Source of the DNA: Chloroflexota bacterium
GTDB taxonomy: Bacteria; Chloroflexota; Limnocylindria; Limnocylindrales; CSP1-4
Assembly (NCBI GenBank): GCA_003171065.1
Contig: PMXQ01000047.1
Coordinates: 3,587 to 63,514, forward strand
Length of the DNA stretch: 59,928 nt
Direction: 5' to 3'
Shown here: positions 27,614 through 37,648 of the stretch, piece after piece
Layout: each line of letters starts with the position of its first letter
How positions within the stretch are numbered: the first letter of the stretch is position 1
Translations under genes and position numbers: made by a program
The notes under the pieces: model-generated
Databases searched by the model: none
What the model was told of the DNA's origin: nothing
The model's input: the letters and a program-made list of their open reading frames with translations, nothing else

Positions 27614-28366
27614 GTGGACCCCGCGAGAGCTGCCTCGCTGCGTGCGGAGATGGTCGAGCGCCAGCTCCGCAGCCGCGGCATTCGCGACGAGCGCGTCCTG
27701 GCCGCGATGGGCGAGCTGCCGCGCGAGCTGTTCCTGCCGCCGGACCTCGCCGGCGACGCGTATTGCGACGCCGCCGTGCCGATCGCCTCGGGCCAGTCGA
27801 TCAGCCAGCCATACATGGTCGGCCTCATGACCGAGCTGCTGGAGCCGCACCCGGGCATGCGGGTCCTGGAGATCGGCACCGGCTCGGGCTATCAGGCCGC
27901 CGTCCTGGCCCTGATCGGATGCGACGTGCTCTCGATCGAGCGCCATCCCGAGCTAGCGGCGGCCGCGCGCATTCGATTGGCCTCGCTTGCCCTGGCCGAC
28001 CCGGGTGCGTCCAATCCGGACACCAGGGGCCCGCGCCTGGCCGACCGTGTCCGGATCGAGGTCGGCGACGGCAGCGTCGGCTGGCGATTGCAAGCCCCAT
28101 TCGAGGGCATCCTCGTGACCGCCGCCGCGCCTCGCGTCCCCGACCAGTTGCGCCGGCAGATGGCGGACGGCGGCCGGCTGGTCATTCCCGTCGGGCCGCT
28201 CGGCGGGCAGGAACTGATCCAGGTGATCCGGCGCGGCGAGGGCTTCGAGGAGCGAGCGTTTGGAGGCTGCGTCTTCGTGCCGCTGGTCGGCGCCGCGGCC
28301 TACGACGAGGAGGAGTTGCTCCGGGCCCGCCGCTGGCCGGGGCCGTTCGGCGGCGCGCGGCGCTGA
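27614..28366 (+). CDS. pcm: Protein-L-isoaspartate O-methyltransferase
   Basis: MVERQLRSRGIRDERVLAAMGELPRELFLP, GQSISQPYMVGLMTELL, VLEIGTGSGYQAAVLA. Confidence 0.9.
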   Translation: MDPARAASLRAEMVERQLRSRGIRDERVLAAMGELPRELFLPPDLAGDAYCDAAVPIASGQSISQPYMVGLMTELLEPHPGMRVLEIGTGSGYQAAVLALIGCDVLSIERHPELAAAARIRLASLALADPGASNPDTRGPRLADRVRIEVGDGSVGWRLQAPFEGILVTAAAPRVPDQLRRQMADGGRLVIPVGPLGGQELIQVIRRGEGFEERAFGGCVFVPLVGAAAYDEEELLRARRWPGPFGGARR

Positions 28367-28397
28367 CGCCTCCGCGGCGAGCGGAGCTGGCGGTCCG

Positions 28398-29653
28398 CTA
28401 CCGCGCCACTCCCTCCGACTGGCGGATGCGCAGGGCGGCCTCGTCGTACAGGTCGGAGACGGACTTGACCATCAGCTCGACGCAGAAGCGCTCATGGACG
28501 ACATCGTGCCCGCGGCGGGCGATCGTGTCGGCCAGCGGGTGGTCCGTCAGCAACCGGACGATCGCGGCCGCCAGCGCCTCGCAGTCGTGCGGCGGGACCA
28601 GCAGCCCGCTAACTCCGTCTTCGATCATCTCTGGGATCCCACCCACCGCCGACGCCACGACCGGCCGGCTCAGCGCCATCGCCTCGAGGACGCTCAGGCC
28701 CTGCGCCTCGCGGTACGACGGCAGGACGGAGACGTCCAGCGCGGCCGTGACCGCCGGCACGTCCTCGCGGCGACCGGTGAAGACGACCCGCTCGGAGATG
28801 CCCAGGATGTCGGCCTGGGCCTCGAGCGAGTCCCGCTCCGAGCCTTCGCCGACGACGAGCAGCCAGGCTTTGGGGACGGCGGCGAGGACCAGCGGCCAGG
28901 CTTCGAGCAGGGTGCGGTGGCCCTTCTCCGCCTCAAGTCGAGCCACGACTCCCACGATTGGGGCCTCGGCGTCGATGTGGTAGTCCTCGTGGAGCGTGCA
29001 GCAGGGCTGCTGGTGGTTGTAGCGCTGCAGGTCGACGCCGTTGTAGATGAGGCTGATCGGCGCGCCCCGGCGCCCCTCATCGGCGATCTTCTGCTCGATC
29101 GCCTTCGAGACGACGATGAGGCGATCCATCAGCGGCGTGAGCTGGCGGAGCGTTTCGCGATCCTCGAGGCAGCGGACGCGGCTCGAATGCACGGTCGAGA
29201 TGACCGCCGGCCGGCGGCAGCCTTTCTCACCGAGATGGAGAGCGGCCTTGGTGCCGACGACCTCGGCCCGGAACATGTGGTTGTGGACGATCTCGGGCTC
29301 GAAGGCGCCGAGCTCCTCGGCCAGCGCCAGGACGGCCAGCCGGTCGTCCGGCTCGTCGATCACCGAGGCTTCGATGCCGGCCTTCTGCAGCCGGCGGACG
29401 CTGCTGCCGTGGGATAGTGAGATGACCCGGACGTCGTAGCGGGCCGGGTTCAGCCGCGAAGCGAGAGAGAAGACGTGCTCCTGCGCTCCGCCGTTGGTGC
29501 CGGTGGCCATGACCTCAACGACCCGCACCCGCCCACCGGGGAGTGGTCCGCGTTCGTCCTGCTCGAGACAGGGCTCCTCGTGGCCCTCGTGGCCCTCGTG
29601 GCCCTCGTGGCCCTCGTGGCCGTCGTGGCCGTCGTGGCCTTCGTCGGCGCCCA
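28398..29653 (-). CDS. Glycosyltransferase family 4 protein with His/Glu-rich N-terminal repeat
   Basis: ATGTNGGAQEHVFSLASRL, VVARLEAEKGHRTLLEAW, VLPSYREAQGLSVLEAMALSRPVVASAVGGIPEMIEDGVSGLLVPP. Confidence 0.88.
29577..29639. repeat. 9-bp microsatellite (CTCGTGGCC x5, GTCGTGGCC x2)
   Basis: 63 bp of 9-bp units, encoding (GHD)2(GHE)5 on minus strand at the GT4 N-terminus. Confidence 0.95.
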
Positions 29654-29656
29654 TCG

Positions 29657-30886
29657 CTAACGGCCCCCCGTGGCGGTCGGGCCCGCCGCCGAGCCCGTGC
29701 CGTCGCCCCCGGCCGCCCCTTCGCCTCCGGCCGTGCGCAGGACGAGCAGCCGTTCGATCGGCTCGTCGACCGCGCCCCATTCGTATTTGTAGGGCTCGTT
29801 GCCCCGCATGAAGTCGAGACGGGTGCGACCCAGCTCGATGGCTCGTTGGATGTAGGACGCGACCATGACCACTCCGGGGGAAAGCTCTCTGGCGTCCGGC
29901 TCGACGCCGGCGTTGTAGTAGTAAACGGTATGGCCGTCGTCGAGGATCACCCCGGCCGCGATTCGGCGCCCTCCGACCGTCAGGAAGTCCAGCTCGACGA
30001 TCCCGGTCGGCGCGCAGCTCTCGAACAGTTCCGCGAAGAAGCGGCGGCTCGCAGCCCCGCCTTCGGTATCGGGGAAGAGCCCGTCCTCGCCCCAGCGCTT
30101 CTGATGCAGGTCGATGAACGCCTCCAGGTCCGCGAAAGGGGCCTCCGACTTGCGCAGGGCGACGGGTCCGACCGCCTCGGCACGGCGGATCTTGCGCCGG
30201 ATCTCGTGCCGCTCCTTCTTGTCGAGCGTGCCGAGGTAGCCCTCGAAGTCCATTCCCGGCGCCAGGGTCAGCACCGGGCAGACCTCCTCCTGCTCGCGGG
30301 TCACCAGCCAGCCGCCGTGCGGCGCGACCCACTCGAAGGCGGCGACGAGCGCGTCCGTGGCCGGATCGCCGGCGCGCAGGCGGCGCAGGTCGATCACGTC
30401 CCAGCGCGAGGGATCCTCGTCGGCGAGAGCTGCTGCCACCGCGTGGCACACGGCCGGCAGGTCCGCCGGCGCCGCCAGGATCGTGGCGTAGTCCGCGTGA
30501 TACGAGGCGCCGAAGAAGACTGCGGTCGCGGAAGCGGACACGGGGCGGAGAGCCGGGCCGACCTGATGGCGGAGCGTCGTACGTGCCGCCACGTCCCCCG
30601 GCTCCAGCTCGTGGCGATGCATCAAGGGCGCGATCCCGACGATCTCGTCCGAGACGGCCTCGTCTACGACGACGAGCGTCTGGTCGTGGGCAGTGTTGCC
30701 GTATGCGTTCCACCATGCCCGCTGCACGCAGTGGCGCGAGAACGGGGTCGCAGCCGGCGACCGATCGACGAGCGCGTCCCACGTCCCTCCGGGTATGGAA
30801 TCGAAGGCTCGACGGCGGGCGACGAGACGGCGCCGCCGCTTCTCCGGACGGGCAGGCCCGCCGGCTGAGGTGGAGGGGATGGTCAC
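29657..30886 (-). CDS. GNAT/FemAB-like acetyltransferase (BioF2-like)
   Basis: GYLGTLDKKERHEIRRKIRRAEA, FIDLHQKRWGEDGLF, DFMRGNEPYKYEWG. Confidence 0.85.
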   Translation of the reverse strand: MTIPSTSAGGPARPEKRRRRLVARRRAFDSIPGGTWDALVDRSPAATPFSRHCVQRAWWNAYGNTAHDQTLVVVDEAVSDEIVGIAPLMHRHELEPGDVAARTTLRHQVGPALRPVSASATAVFFGASYHADYATILAAPADLPAVCHAVAAALADEDPSRWDVIDLRRLRAGDPATDALVAAFEWVAPHGGWLVTREQEEVCPVLTLAPGMDFEGYLGTLDKKERHEIRRKIRRAEAVGPVALRKSEAPFADLEAFIDLHQKRWGEDGLFPDTEGGAASRRFFAELFESCAPTGIVELDFLTVGGRRIAAGVILDDGHTVYYYNAGVEPDARELSPGVVMVASYIQRAIELGRTRLDFMRGNEPYKYEWGAVDEPIERLLVLRTAGGEGAAGGDGTGSAAGPTATGGR

Positions 30887-30940
30887 TCGCCGAGAATAGC
30901 ACCACGCCCCTGGCGCGCTCGCCGGCGCGCTCGCCGGCGC

Positions 30941-32062
30941 CTACGCAGCCGCCGCAGTGGCGCGAGCTGTACGCCGTTCGAGCGCGGCCTCCCACAGCAG
31001 GACCGCCAGGCAGGCGAAGAACGTGATCGAGACGCTGGCCGTGGGAAGCCAGGCGTCGCCCGCGAAGAGCGCGATCCAGCCGGCGAGCGGGAAGACGACC
31101 GCCCACGTCCGACCGCGCCCGATAAGCCAGGCCGTCGGCAGCAGGAGCAGCACGGCGTAGTGGTCGCGCAGCGGCGATGAGATGAGCTGGCTGGCCACGA
31201 TCGTCACCTGGAGGCTGAGTTCGGGGCTGGCATAGCGCCACGCAACCAGGAGGGCGCCCACCGCCAGCGCCGCCGACGTGAGCTGTATCGCTGCGGCCAC
31301 CGCATCCGAGGCTCCGGCCATGTGGGCGACTGCGCCCGGCGAGTAGTTGTGCGGCGTCGTCAGCTGCCCGCCGAGATCCCGCAGCAGGTCGGCATAGGTG
31401 CCCCACGCGGCCAGGCCCGTGACGAGGGTCGCCCCGGCCGCGAGCGCGAGAGTGGCGGCGACGGCCACCACGGCCGCGCGGAACCGTCCAGTGGCAATGG
31501 CCCAGACGCCGAGCAGCGCTGGCTGGACCTTCACCAGCGCCCCGATCGCCGTCACCGCGCCCACCACCGCGGCTCGATCCATCCACCGCCACACCGCCGC
31601 AAAGCCCAGGAAGAGGAGCGGCTCCACCTGGCCGAGCTTGACCGCGTACAGGAGCGGCCAGTCGAGCGCGGCCACGATCACGAGCAGCCAGCGTACGTCG
31701 CGCCGGACCGGCAGCAGCGCCACTCCGGCCAGGAAGCAGGCCGCCATGGCCAGGCACCACAGGCCCGCGGCCGCTCCGCCCAGGGAGAGCCACGGGACGA
31801 GGGCGGCCGCGAAGGCCGGCGGGTAGGTGTAGGTGCCGGGGCACGTGCCGACGTTGACAGAGAAGGCGACGTCGTAGATGGGGCGCCCGTCGCGCAGCGC
31901 CTGGGCCGCTCCCTCGTAGCAGTGGTAGTCGTAGCCGAGGGTGTTGCCCGCCGAGGCGAGGACGAGGGCAAGCATCCCAATCAGCAGCGCCACCGAACCG
32001 ACGGGCACGAAAGCCTCGGCCAGCCGCGAGCGCGACCTCGCCTGCGCCTCCGGCGCGGTCAT
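30941..32062 (-). CDS. GT87-like (DUF2029) membrane glycosyltransferase
   Basis: YDYHCYEGAAQALRDGRPIYD...TYTYPPAFAAAL, LKLGQ-like VKLGQVEPLLFLGF, multi-TM. Confidence 0.8.
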   Translation of the reverse strand: MTAPEAQARSRSRLAEAFVPVGSVALLIGMLALVLASAGNTLGYDYHCYEGAAQALRDGRPIYDVAFSVNVGTCPGTYTYPPAFAAALVPWLSLGGAAAGLWCLAMAACFLAGVALLPVRRDVRWLLVIVAALDWPLLYAVKLGQVEPLLFLGFAAVWRWMDRAAVVGAVTAIGALVKVQPALLGVWAIATGRFRAAVVAVAATLALAAGATLVTGLAAWGTYADLLRDLGGQLTTPHNYSPGAVAHMAGASDAVAAAIQLTSAALAVGALLVAWRYASPELSLQVTIVASQLISSPLRDHYAVLLLLPTAWLIGRGRTWAVVFPLAGWIALFAGDAWLPTASVSITFFACLAVLLWEAALERRTARATAAAA

Positions 32063-32083
32063 CGCTCGGTCATCGCGGCGCGT

Positions 32084-32905
32084 TCATTTCGCCGGCGCGC
32101 CCTCGGCGGCGGCCCGCTTGAGGCCGCGATGGAGGAACCTTATGCGCAGCAGGTCCCAGCCGACGCGAAGGGCGAGGCGCGGGCGGGCGTGCATGCGCGA
32201 GCCGCGCCGATCGGCCCAGACCACGGGCACGATCGCCATCGGGTAGCCGCGCCGCCGCGCCAGGAAGATCAGGTCCACGTCGAAGACGATGCTCGTGATT
32301 CGCAGCCGGCCGAACAGGTCCCGCGCCGCGTCATGCCGGAACCCCTTGAAGCCACACTGCGTGTCGTCGATCGGGCCGGTCACCCAGATCCGCGCCGCGA
32401 GGCGAAAGAGCTTGCCCACGAGCCGTCGAAAGCGGGGTTGCGAAGCCCGCATGTCCGAACCGTCGGGCTGGATCCGGCTCCCGAGAGCGAGGTCGTTGGA
32501 CGCCAGCGCCTGCACGAGCCGGGGCAGCTGGTCCGGCGGCGTGGCCATATCCGCGTCGGCGAACACGATCAGATCGCCCTGGGCGGCCAGCATCCCCGCC
32601 CGAACCGCTGAGCCCTTGCCGGCGTGCGGGACGGTCAGCAGTCGCAGCTCGGGGCAGTCGCCCCTGGGCGCCCTGCCCTCGCCGACGTATTCGGCCCGCG
32701 CCCGAACCAACGCCGCCGTGCCGTCAATGCTTCCGTCGTCAACGACCAGCACGTCCACCTTGCCGGGCAGCGCCCCCTTTGGCGCGGCGCAGAGGTAGGC
32801 GAAGAGTTCGTCCAAGGCGGGCCCGAGCCGGGCCTCCTCGTTGAACGCGGGCAGAACGATCGAAAGGCTGCTGAAAACCATCTTCGGGAGTTTAGCCGGG
32901 TCCAC
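32084..32905 (-). CDS. Glycosyltransferase family 2 (dolichyl-phosphate glucosyltransferase-like)
   Basis: LSIVLPAFNEEARLGPAL, VLVVDDGSIDGTAAL, GDLIVFADADMATP, DTQCGFKGFR. Confidence 0.9.
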   Translation of the reverse strand: MDPAKLPKMVFSSLSIVLPAFNEEARLGPALDELFAYLCAAPKGALPGKVDVLVVDDGSIDGTAALVRARAEYVGEGRAPRGDCPELRLLTVPHAGKGSAVRAGMLAAQGDLIVFADADMATPPDQLPRLVQALASNDLALGSRIQPDGSDMRASQPRFRRLVGKLFRLAARIWVTGPIDDTQCGFKGFRHDAARDLFGRLRITSIVFDVDLIFLARRRGYPMAIVPVVWADRRGSRMHARPRLALRVGWDLLRIRFLHRGLKRAAAEGAPAK

Positions 32906-33114
32906 CGGTCACGCGCCGCTCGTTCGGTGCCACGCCGGGTCCCTCCTCATCTCTGCCCGGGCGACGTCAGGTGGCGGGTACGGCCATGACGGCCGACAGC
33001 CGGGCGATCCACTTTCTCACCGCGCGACCCCCAAACCCGATGGCGCCCGTTGTCGCCCTCGCCGGTCGGGGCAGCCCGATAGGTCCTTAGTACCGGTGGA
33101 GTGGGACCCGGTCG

Positions 33115-34797
33115 ATGCTACGCTGCGACGCCGTGCGGATCCCCTTCGCTCTGTATGCGTTCGCCCTGGCGGCTCGGGCCGTGCTGTTCGCCGTGCACGC
33201 TGACGCGGCGTATCCGGATTCCTACTACTACGTCGACGTGGCCCGGGCGCTGCTGGCCGGGCACGGTTTCAACATCGACTTCATCTGGTCGTTCGTGGAC
33301 GTGGGCGGCCGAATCCCGGCCCAGCCGATGCTGCCGATCCCGAGCAACGCCCATTGGATGCCGCTCGCGTCGATCGTGCAGCTGCCGACGATGTGGCTTC
33401 TCGGCCCCACGCCGCTGGCGTCGGCGATCCCGTTCCTTCTGATCGGGGCGCTGGCGGCGCCGATGACCTGGTTCCTGGCCCGGGAAGTCGGGGCGGGCGA
33501 TCGAATCGCTCTGGCGGCCGCGATCGCCGTCTCACTCCCGGCGGCCGCGGCCATCTACATGGCCCAGCCGGACAACTTCGCGCTCTACCAGCCGCTGGGC
33601 ACGGCCGCCCTGTGGCTCGCCGCACGCGGCCTGCGGGGCCACGCCCGATCGTTCGCGCTGGCGGGCCTGATGGTCGGCCTTGCGACCCTCGCCCGAAACG
33701 ACGGCATCCTGCTGGGCGCCGCGGTCGGGCTCGCATTCCTGTGGGATCGATGGCGGTCCTGGCGCTCGAAGGGCGGTCGAATGCCGGCGATTCCAGGGCG
33801 CTACGCCTTCGCCTGCTTCGGCCTCTTCCTCGTCGTCATGGCGCCCTGGTATCTGCGCCAGCTGGCCGTCTTCGGCAGCCTCTCGCCGTCCTCGACCTCG
33901 GGCCGAATCCTGTTCATCGCGAACTACGACCAGATGAACAGCGTCACCACCGACACCTCGCTCGCGGCCTTCCTGGGGCAGGGAATCGGGCCGCTGCTGA
34001 CCAGCCGAATCCTCGGGCTCGTCTCGGCGATCCAGATATTCTCCGTCCTCGCCTGCTCGATCGTGCTGGTGCCGTTCGTGCTCGTGGGCGGGTGGGCGCG
34101 CCGGCGATCGATCGATTTCGGGCCGTTCTTTCTCTACGCCGGCCTGCTCTTCGCCGCCTCGGGACTGGTCTTCGCAGTCCACGTGCCCTACGGGACCTTC
34201 CTCCATTCGGCCGAGGCGCTGATCCCGTACACGTACATCGCCGGGCTCGAGGGGGTCGTGGTCGTCGCGACATGGGCCGCCCGGCACAGACGCGGCTGGC
34301 AGGAGGAGCGCGCCGCCCGGCTGTTCCTCGCGGCCGCGGTGGCTACCGTGGTGCTCAACGCGGGCGTCTTCGCGTTCCTGGCAGGGCGGTCTTGGGACCA
34401 GGACCGCGACCTGCGGCTCGACGCGGGCGCCGCTCTCGACCGAGCCGGCGCCCCGGCGACCGACCTGTTGCTCAGCGCAGACCCGGCCGGGTTCGAGTAC
34501 TTCACCGGCCACGGTGGCGTCGTCACGCCCAACGACTCGCTCGCCGTGATCCATGTGGTGGCCGCCGATTACGGCACGCGCTGGCTGGTGCTGGAGCGAG
34601 CCCACATCGTGACTCCGCTCATCCCGATCCTGGAGATGAAGCCACGGCCGGATTGGATCGGGGCGCCGACCTACACGGTGCCGTACACGGGGCCTGCGAC
34701 GGGCGATCCGGAGGCGGACGCCGCGCCGGCCCTGGCGATCTTCCCGATCTGCACGACCGCCGGTGACACTCGCTGCGCCACGGGGGCGACGCCGTGA
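33115..34797 (+). CDS. GT39/PMT-like multi-TM glycosyltransferase
   Basis: PDSYYYVDVARALLAGHGFNIDFIWSF, multiple TM segments, soluble C-terminus. Confidence 0.7.
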   Translation: MLRCDAVRIPFALYAFALAARAVLFAVHADAAYPDSYYYVDVARALLAGHGFNIDFIWSFVDVGGRIPAQPMLPIPSNAHWMPLASIVQLPTMWLLGPTPLASAIPFLLIGALAAPMTWFLAREVGAGDRIALAAAIAVSLPAAAAIYMAQPDNFALYQPLGTAALWLAARGLRGHARSFALAGLMVGLATLARNDGILLGAAVGLAFLWDRWRSWRSKGGRMPAIPGRYAFACFGLFLVVMAPWYLRQLAVFGSLSPSSTSGRILFIANYDQMNSVTTDTSLAAFLGQGIGPLLTSRILGLVSAIQIFSVLACSIVLVPFVLVGGWARRRSIDFGPFFLYAGLLFAASGLVFAVHVPYGTFLHSAEALIPYTYIAGLEGVVVVATWAARHRRGWQEERAARLFLAAAVATVVLNAGVFAFLAGRSWDQDRDLRLDAGAALDRAGAPATDLLLSADPAGFEYFTGHGGVVTPNDSLAVIHVVAADYGTRWLVLERAHIVTPLIPILEMKPRPDWIGAPTYTVPYTGPATGDPEADAAPALAIFPICTTAGDTRCATGATP

Positions 34798-36536
34798 GCT
34801 TCCGTCCTGGCCGCCGCGAAGCCTGGCTGAGCGCCGGCGCCGTCTTCGCCCTGGCCCTCGCGGTCCGGGCCGTGGCCGCGGCCACGTTGAGCTTCCCGGT
34901 ACCGGAGGACACCGCGTACTACGCCGGCGTCGCCAGAAACCTGGTCGAGGGGCGCGGCCTGGTGAGCGATGCCCTGTGGAGCTATCAGACGCCGCCCCTG
35001 GAAGTGCCGCGCGCCGCGTTCGAGGTGTGGCTGCCGCTGCCTTCGCTGCTCGCCGCAGTCCCCATCTGGCTGGCGGGCGCCGCCAACTGGTTCCGCGCCG
35101 CGCAGGTGTTCTCCGTTGTCGTCAGCGCGATCGGGGCCGCGCTGGCGTGGCGGCTCGGCGCCGACGTGGCCACTGAGATGAGGCTGCCGGTGGGGCGGGC
35201 ACGCACGCTGGCGGTGGGCACGGGCGTGGTGGCGTGCCTCCTCGGGCCGCTGGTCGTGTACGGGATGCTTCCCGACTCCACGGCGCTCTTTGCGGCGCTC
35301 TCGCTGGCGGCGTGCCTGCTCATGACACGAATCGGGGCGCGGACGCCCGAAGGTGGCCGTCCTGCCGAGGAGGGCAGACTGCCCGACAGCCCGGCCGGAG
35401 GAGGCCGTCCTTTCGATCGCCGTCTCGACCGCCTTTTCGACCGCCGGCTGGTCGCTCTGGGTCTCCTCATCGGCTTCGCCGGTCTGACCCGAAGCGAGGC
35501 CGTCTGGCTCGGCCTGGCCTGGCTCGTCGTCGCCTGGCGCTGGACCTCGACGCCCGCCGGAGAGCGGCCGTCCCGCCTGGAGCGCCTTCGCCTGGTCGTT
35601 GTCCCTGCCGCCGTCGCCGCCCTCGTCTTCGCCCCGTGGGCCGTCCGCGACTGGCTCGCGTTCGGCAGCCCGCTGCCCGGCCAGACCCTCGCCAACGCCC
35701 TCTCGGTGAACCCCACCGACATCTACGCCTACCAGGATCAGCCGACCCTCGCCAACTACCTGGCCCAGGGTCCGGCAGCGCTCATCGGCATGCGCGTCAC
35801 CGGCATCGTCCACAACCTGCTCGACGTGTTGATCGTGCCGGGCTTCCCGATCGGCTTCCTCGGCCTGCTGACGCTGCCGCGATGCGCCAGCCTCCACGCC
35901 CTGCGGCCGCTCGTCCTGCTCGCCGTCATCACCTTCCTGGTCACGAGCCTGGTGTTCCCTGTCAGCACGATCTGGGGCACCTTCCTCCATGCCGCCGGCG
36001 CCATCTACGTTCTGCTGATCGTCAGCTGCCTGGTGGCGCTGGACGCGTTCATCGCCTGGGTCGGGAGACTGCGCCACTGGTGGCGGCCGGTGGCGTGGCT
36101 CGGTCCGGCGCTGGCGACCGCCGTCGTCGTGCCGCTGCTGTTCGTCTCGGTCATCTCGCTCGATCGCGGGGCCGACACGACCCGGGCCCGCTTCGAGGCC
36201 CTGCCCGCGGCGCTCGACCGCGCCGGAGTCCCGCTGGCGGCCAACGCCCCGATCATCACCGACAACCCGATCTGGCTCGCCGAAACCGCGCACGTCACCG
36301 CGCTGGCCCTGCCCGAGGAATCGCCCCAGGCCGTGTCGGACCTGGCCCGCCATCTCGGATCGAAGCTGCTTATCGTGGTCCAAACCGACGGCGGCGGGGA
36401 GTGGCCGGCAATCCTGAACGACGGCGGCCCCGCCGCACAATGCTTCCGCGAGGTTCCGCTGACCGATAGCTCGGGCGAGTCCCTTTCGAATGGTTCTCCG
36501 TTGTATCAAATACGCGCATTCCGGATCGTCTGTTGA
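34794..36536 (+). CDS. GT39/PMT-like multi-TM glycosyltransferase, paralogue of preceding gene
   Basis: PEDTAYYAGVARNLVEGRGLVSDALWSYQTPP; overlaps upstream gene by GTGA. Confidence 0.7.
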   Translation: MSFRPGRREAWLSAGAVFALALAVRAVAAATLSFPVPEDTAYYAGVARNLVEGRGLVSDALWSYQTPPLEVPRAAFEVWLPLPSLLAAVPIWLAGAANWFRAAQVFSVVVSAIGAALAWRLGADVATEMRLPVGRARTLAVGTGVVACLLGPLVVYGMLPDSTALFAALSLAACLLMTRIGARTPEGGRPAEEGRLPDSPAGGGRPFDRRLDRLFDRRLVALGLLIGFAGLTRSEAVWLGLAWLVVAWRWTSTPAGERPSRLERLRLVVVPAAVAALVFAPWAVRDWLAFGSPLPGQTLANALSVNPTDIYAYQDQPTLANYLAQGPAALIGMRVTGIVHNLLDVLIVPGFPIGFLGLLTLPRCASLHALRPLVLLAVITFLVTSLVFPVSTIWGTFLHAAGAIYVLLIVSCLVALDAFIAWVGRLRHWWRPVAWLGPALATAVVVPLLFVSVISLDRGADTTRARFEALPAALDRAGVPLAANAPIITDNPIWLAETAHVTALALPEESPQAVSDLARHLGSKLLIVVQTDGGGEWPAILNDGGPAAQCFREVPLTDSSGESLSNGSPLYQIRAFRIVC

Positions 36537-36565
36537 TGAGAGACGCCCCGTATACTCAAGCCGGT

Positions 36566-37648
36566 ATGGACGCTGCCCGCGGCGCCGCAGAATCGCGTGA
36601 CCCGCGCTTCGACGAGCTTTACGCCGAAGCGAAGTCCACGCTGGGCTACGGAGCCAACAGCCTCCGCTCCGTGACGGAGCGATACCGCGAGGCCTACCGC
36701 GACTCACTGGCCCGCTGGCATCGCCTGCGAGACCTCGTCGATGCCGCCGATCGCGCCCCGTTCCTCGCGGCCGAGGATGGCGACGCGGAATCCGCGGCTG
36801 AGGCCGGCGCCGAGGACGCCCGCCAGAGGACGATGCGTACCGACGTCGAGCGCCAGACCGGGGACCTGGGCAAGCACCAGCAGGAACTCTCCAAGCTCGA
36901 GCTTTCGGTCCGCAGCATGGAGAATGCCTGGCTGTTTCTGGAGCGCGGTGACGCCAGCCTCCTCGCCGAAGTCGCCAATTCGGGTCTGCCGACGGACCTC
37001 CAGATGCGCATTGTGCAGGCTCAGGAGGCCGAGCGTTCGCGCCTGGCCCAGGAAGTCCACGACGGACCCGCCCAGGCTCTCTCCAACGCCATCTTCCAGG
37101 TCGAATACATCGAGCGGGTGCTCGACGAGGACACCCGCGCCGCGCACAACGAGCTGCGCTTCCTGCGCGAGCTGCTGCGCCGCGAGCTGGGCGAGGTCCG
37201 AACCTTCATCAGCCAGCTCCGCCCGCCGCTCCTGGATGAGCTCGGCTTGGACGGGTCGATCATGGACGCTGTGGAGGGCATGGCCGCGCTCACCGGTGCC
37301 ACGGTCGAGACCGACCTGCATGCGCCTGGAGAACAGCTCAGCCCGAGCCAGCAAACCGCCGTCCTGCGGATCGTCCAGGAGGCGCTGCAGAACGTCCGCA
37401 AGCACGCCGGCTCAAGTCATACCGTAGTGTCCACTAAGCTCGACGCAGCGAACTGGATTCTGGAGGTCAGCGACGACGGCCGAGGGTTCGACGTCGGTAC
37501 CGTCGCAGCGCGAGGCCGTCGCAACTTCGGCCTCCAGTTCATGCGAGAGCGGGCAGAGCTCATCGGTGCCCAATTCGAGGTTCGCTCGCGGTCGGGCGGT
37601 GGGACCGTCGTCTGGCTGTCGATTCCAGTGGGAGAGGAGAGCGCATGA
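36566..37648 (+). CDS. Soluble DegS-like sensor histidine kinase (HisKA_3)
   Basis: RLAQEVHDGPAQALSNAIFQVEYIERVL, RIVQEALQNVRKHAGSS (N box), VSDDGRGFD (G1), FGLQFMRERAELIGA. Confidence 0.9.
   Translation: MDAARGAAESRDPRFDELYAEAKSTLGYGANSLRSVTERYREAYRDSLARWHRLRDLVDAADRAPFLAAEDGDAESAAEAGAEDARQRTMRTDVERQTGDLGKHQQELSKLELSVRSMENAWLFLERGDASLLAEVANSGLPTDLQMRIVQAQEAERSRLAQEVHDGPAQALSNAIFQVEYIERVLDEDTRAAHNELRFLRELLRRELGEVRTFISQLRPPLLDELGLDGSIMDAVEGMAALTGATVETDLHAPGEQLSPSQQTAVLRIVQEALQNVRKHAGSSHTVVSTKLDAANWILEVSDDGRGFDVGTVAARGRRNFGLQFMRERAELIGAQFEVRSRSGGGTVVWLSIPVGEESA

Noticed and set aside
28398-31844. 1148-aa minus-strand ORF as one protein
   Set aside because: Only its last ~418 codons (GT4) are real; the rest is out-of-frame shadow of the acetyltransferase and GT87 genes.
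34671-36707. 678-aa minus-strand ORF
   Set aside because: Antisense to a GT39-like gene; Arg/Gln/Gly-rich shadow composition.
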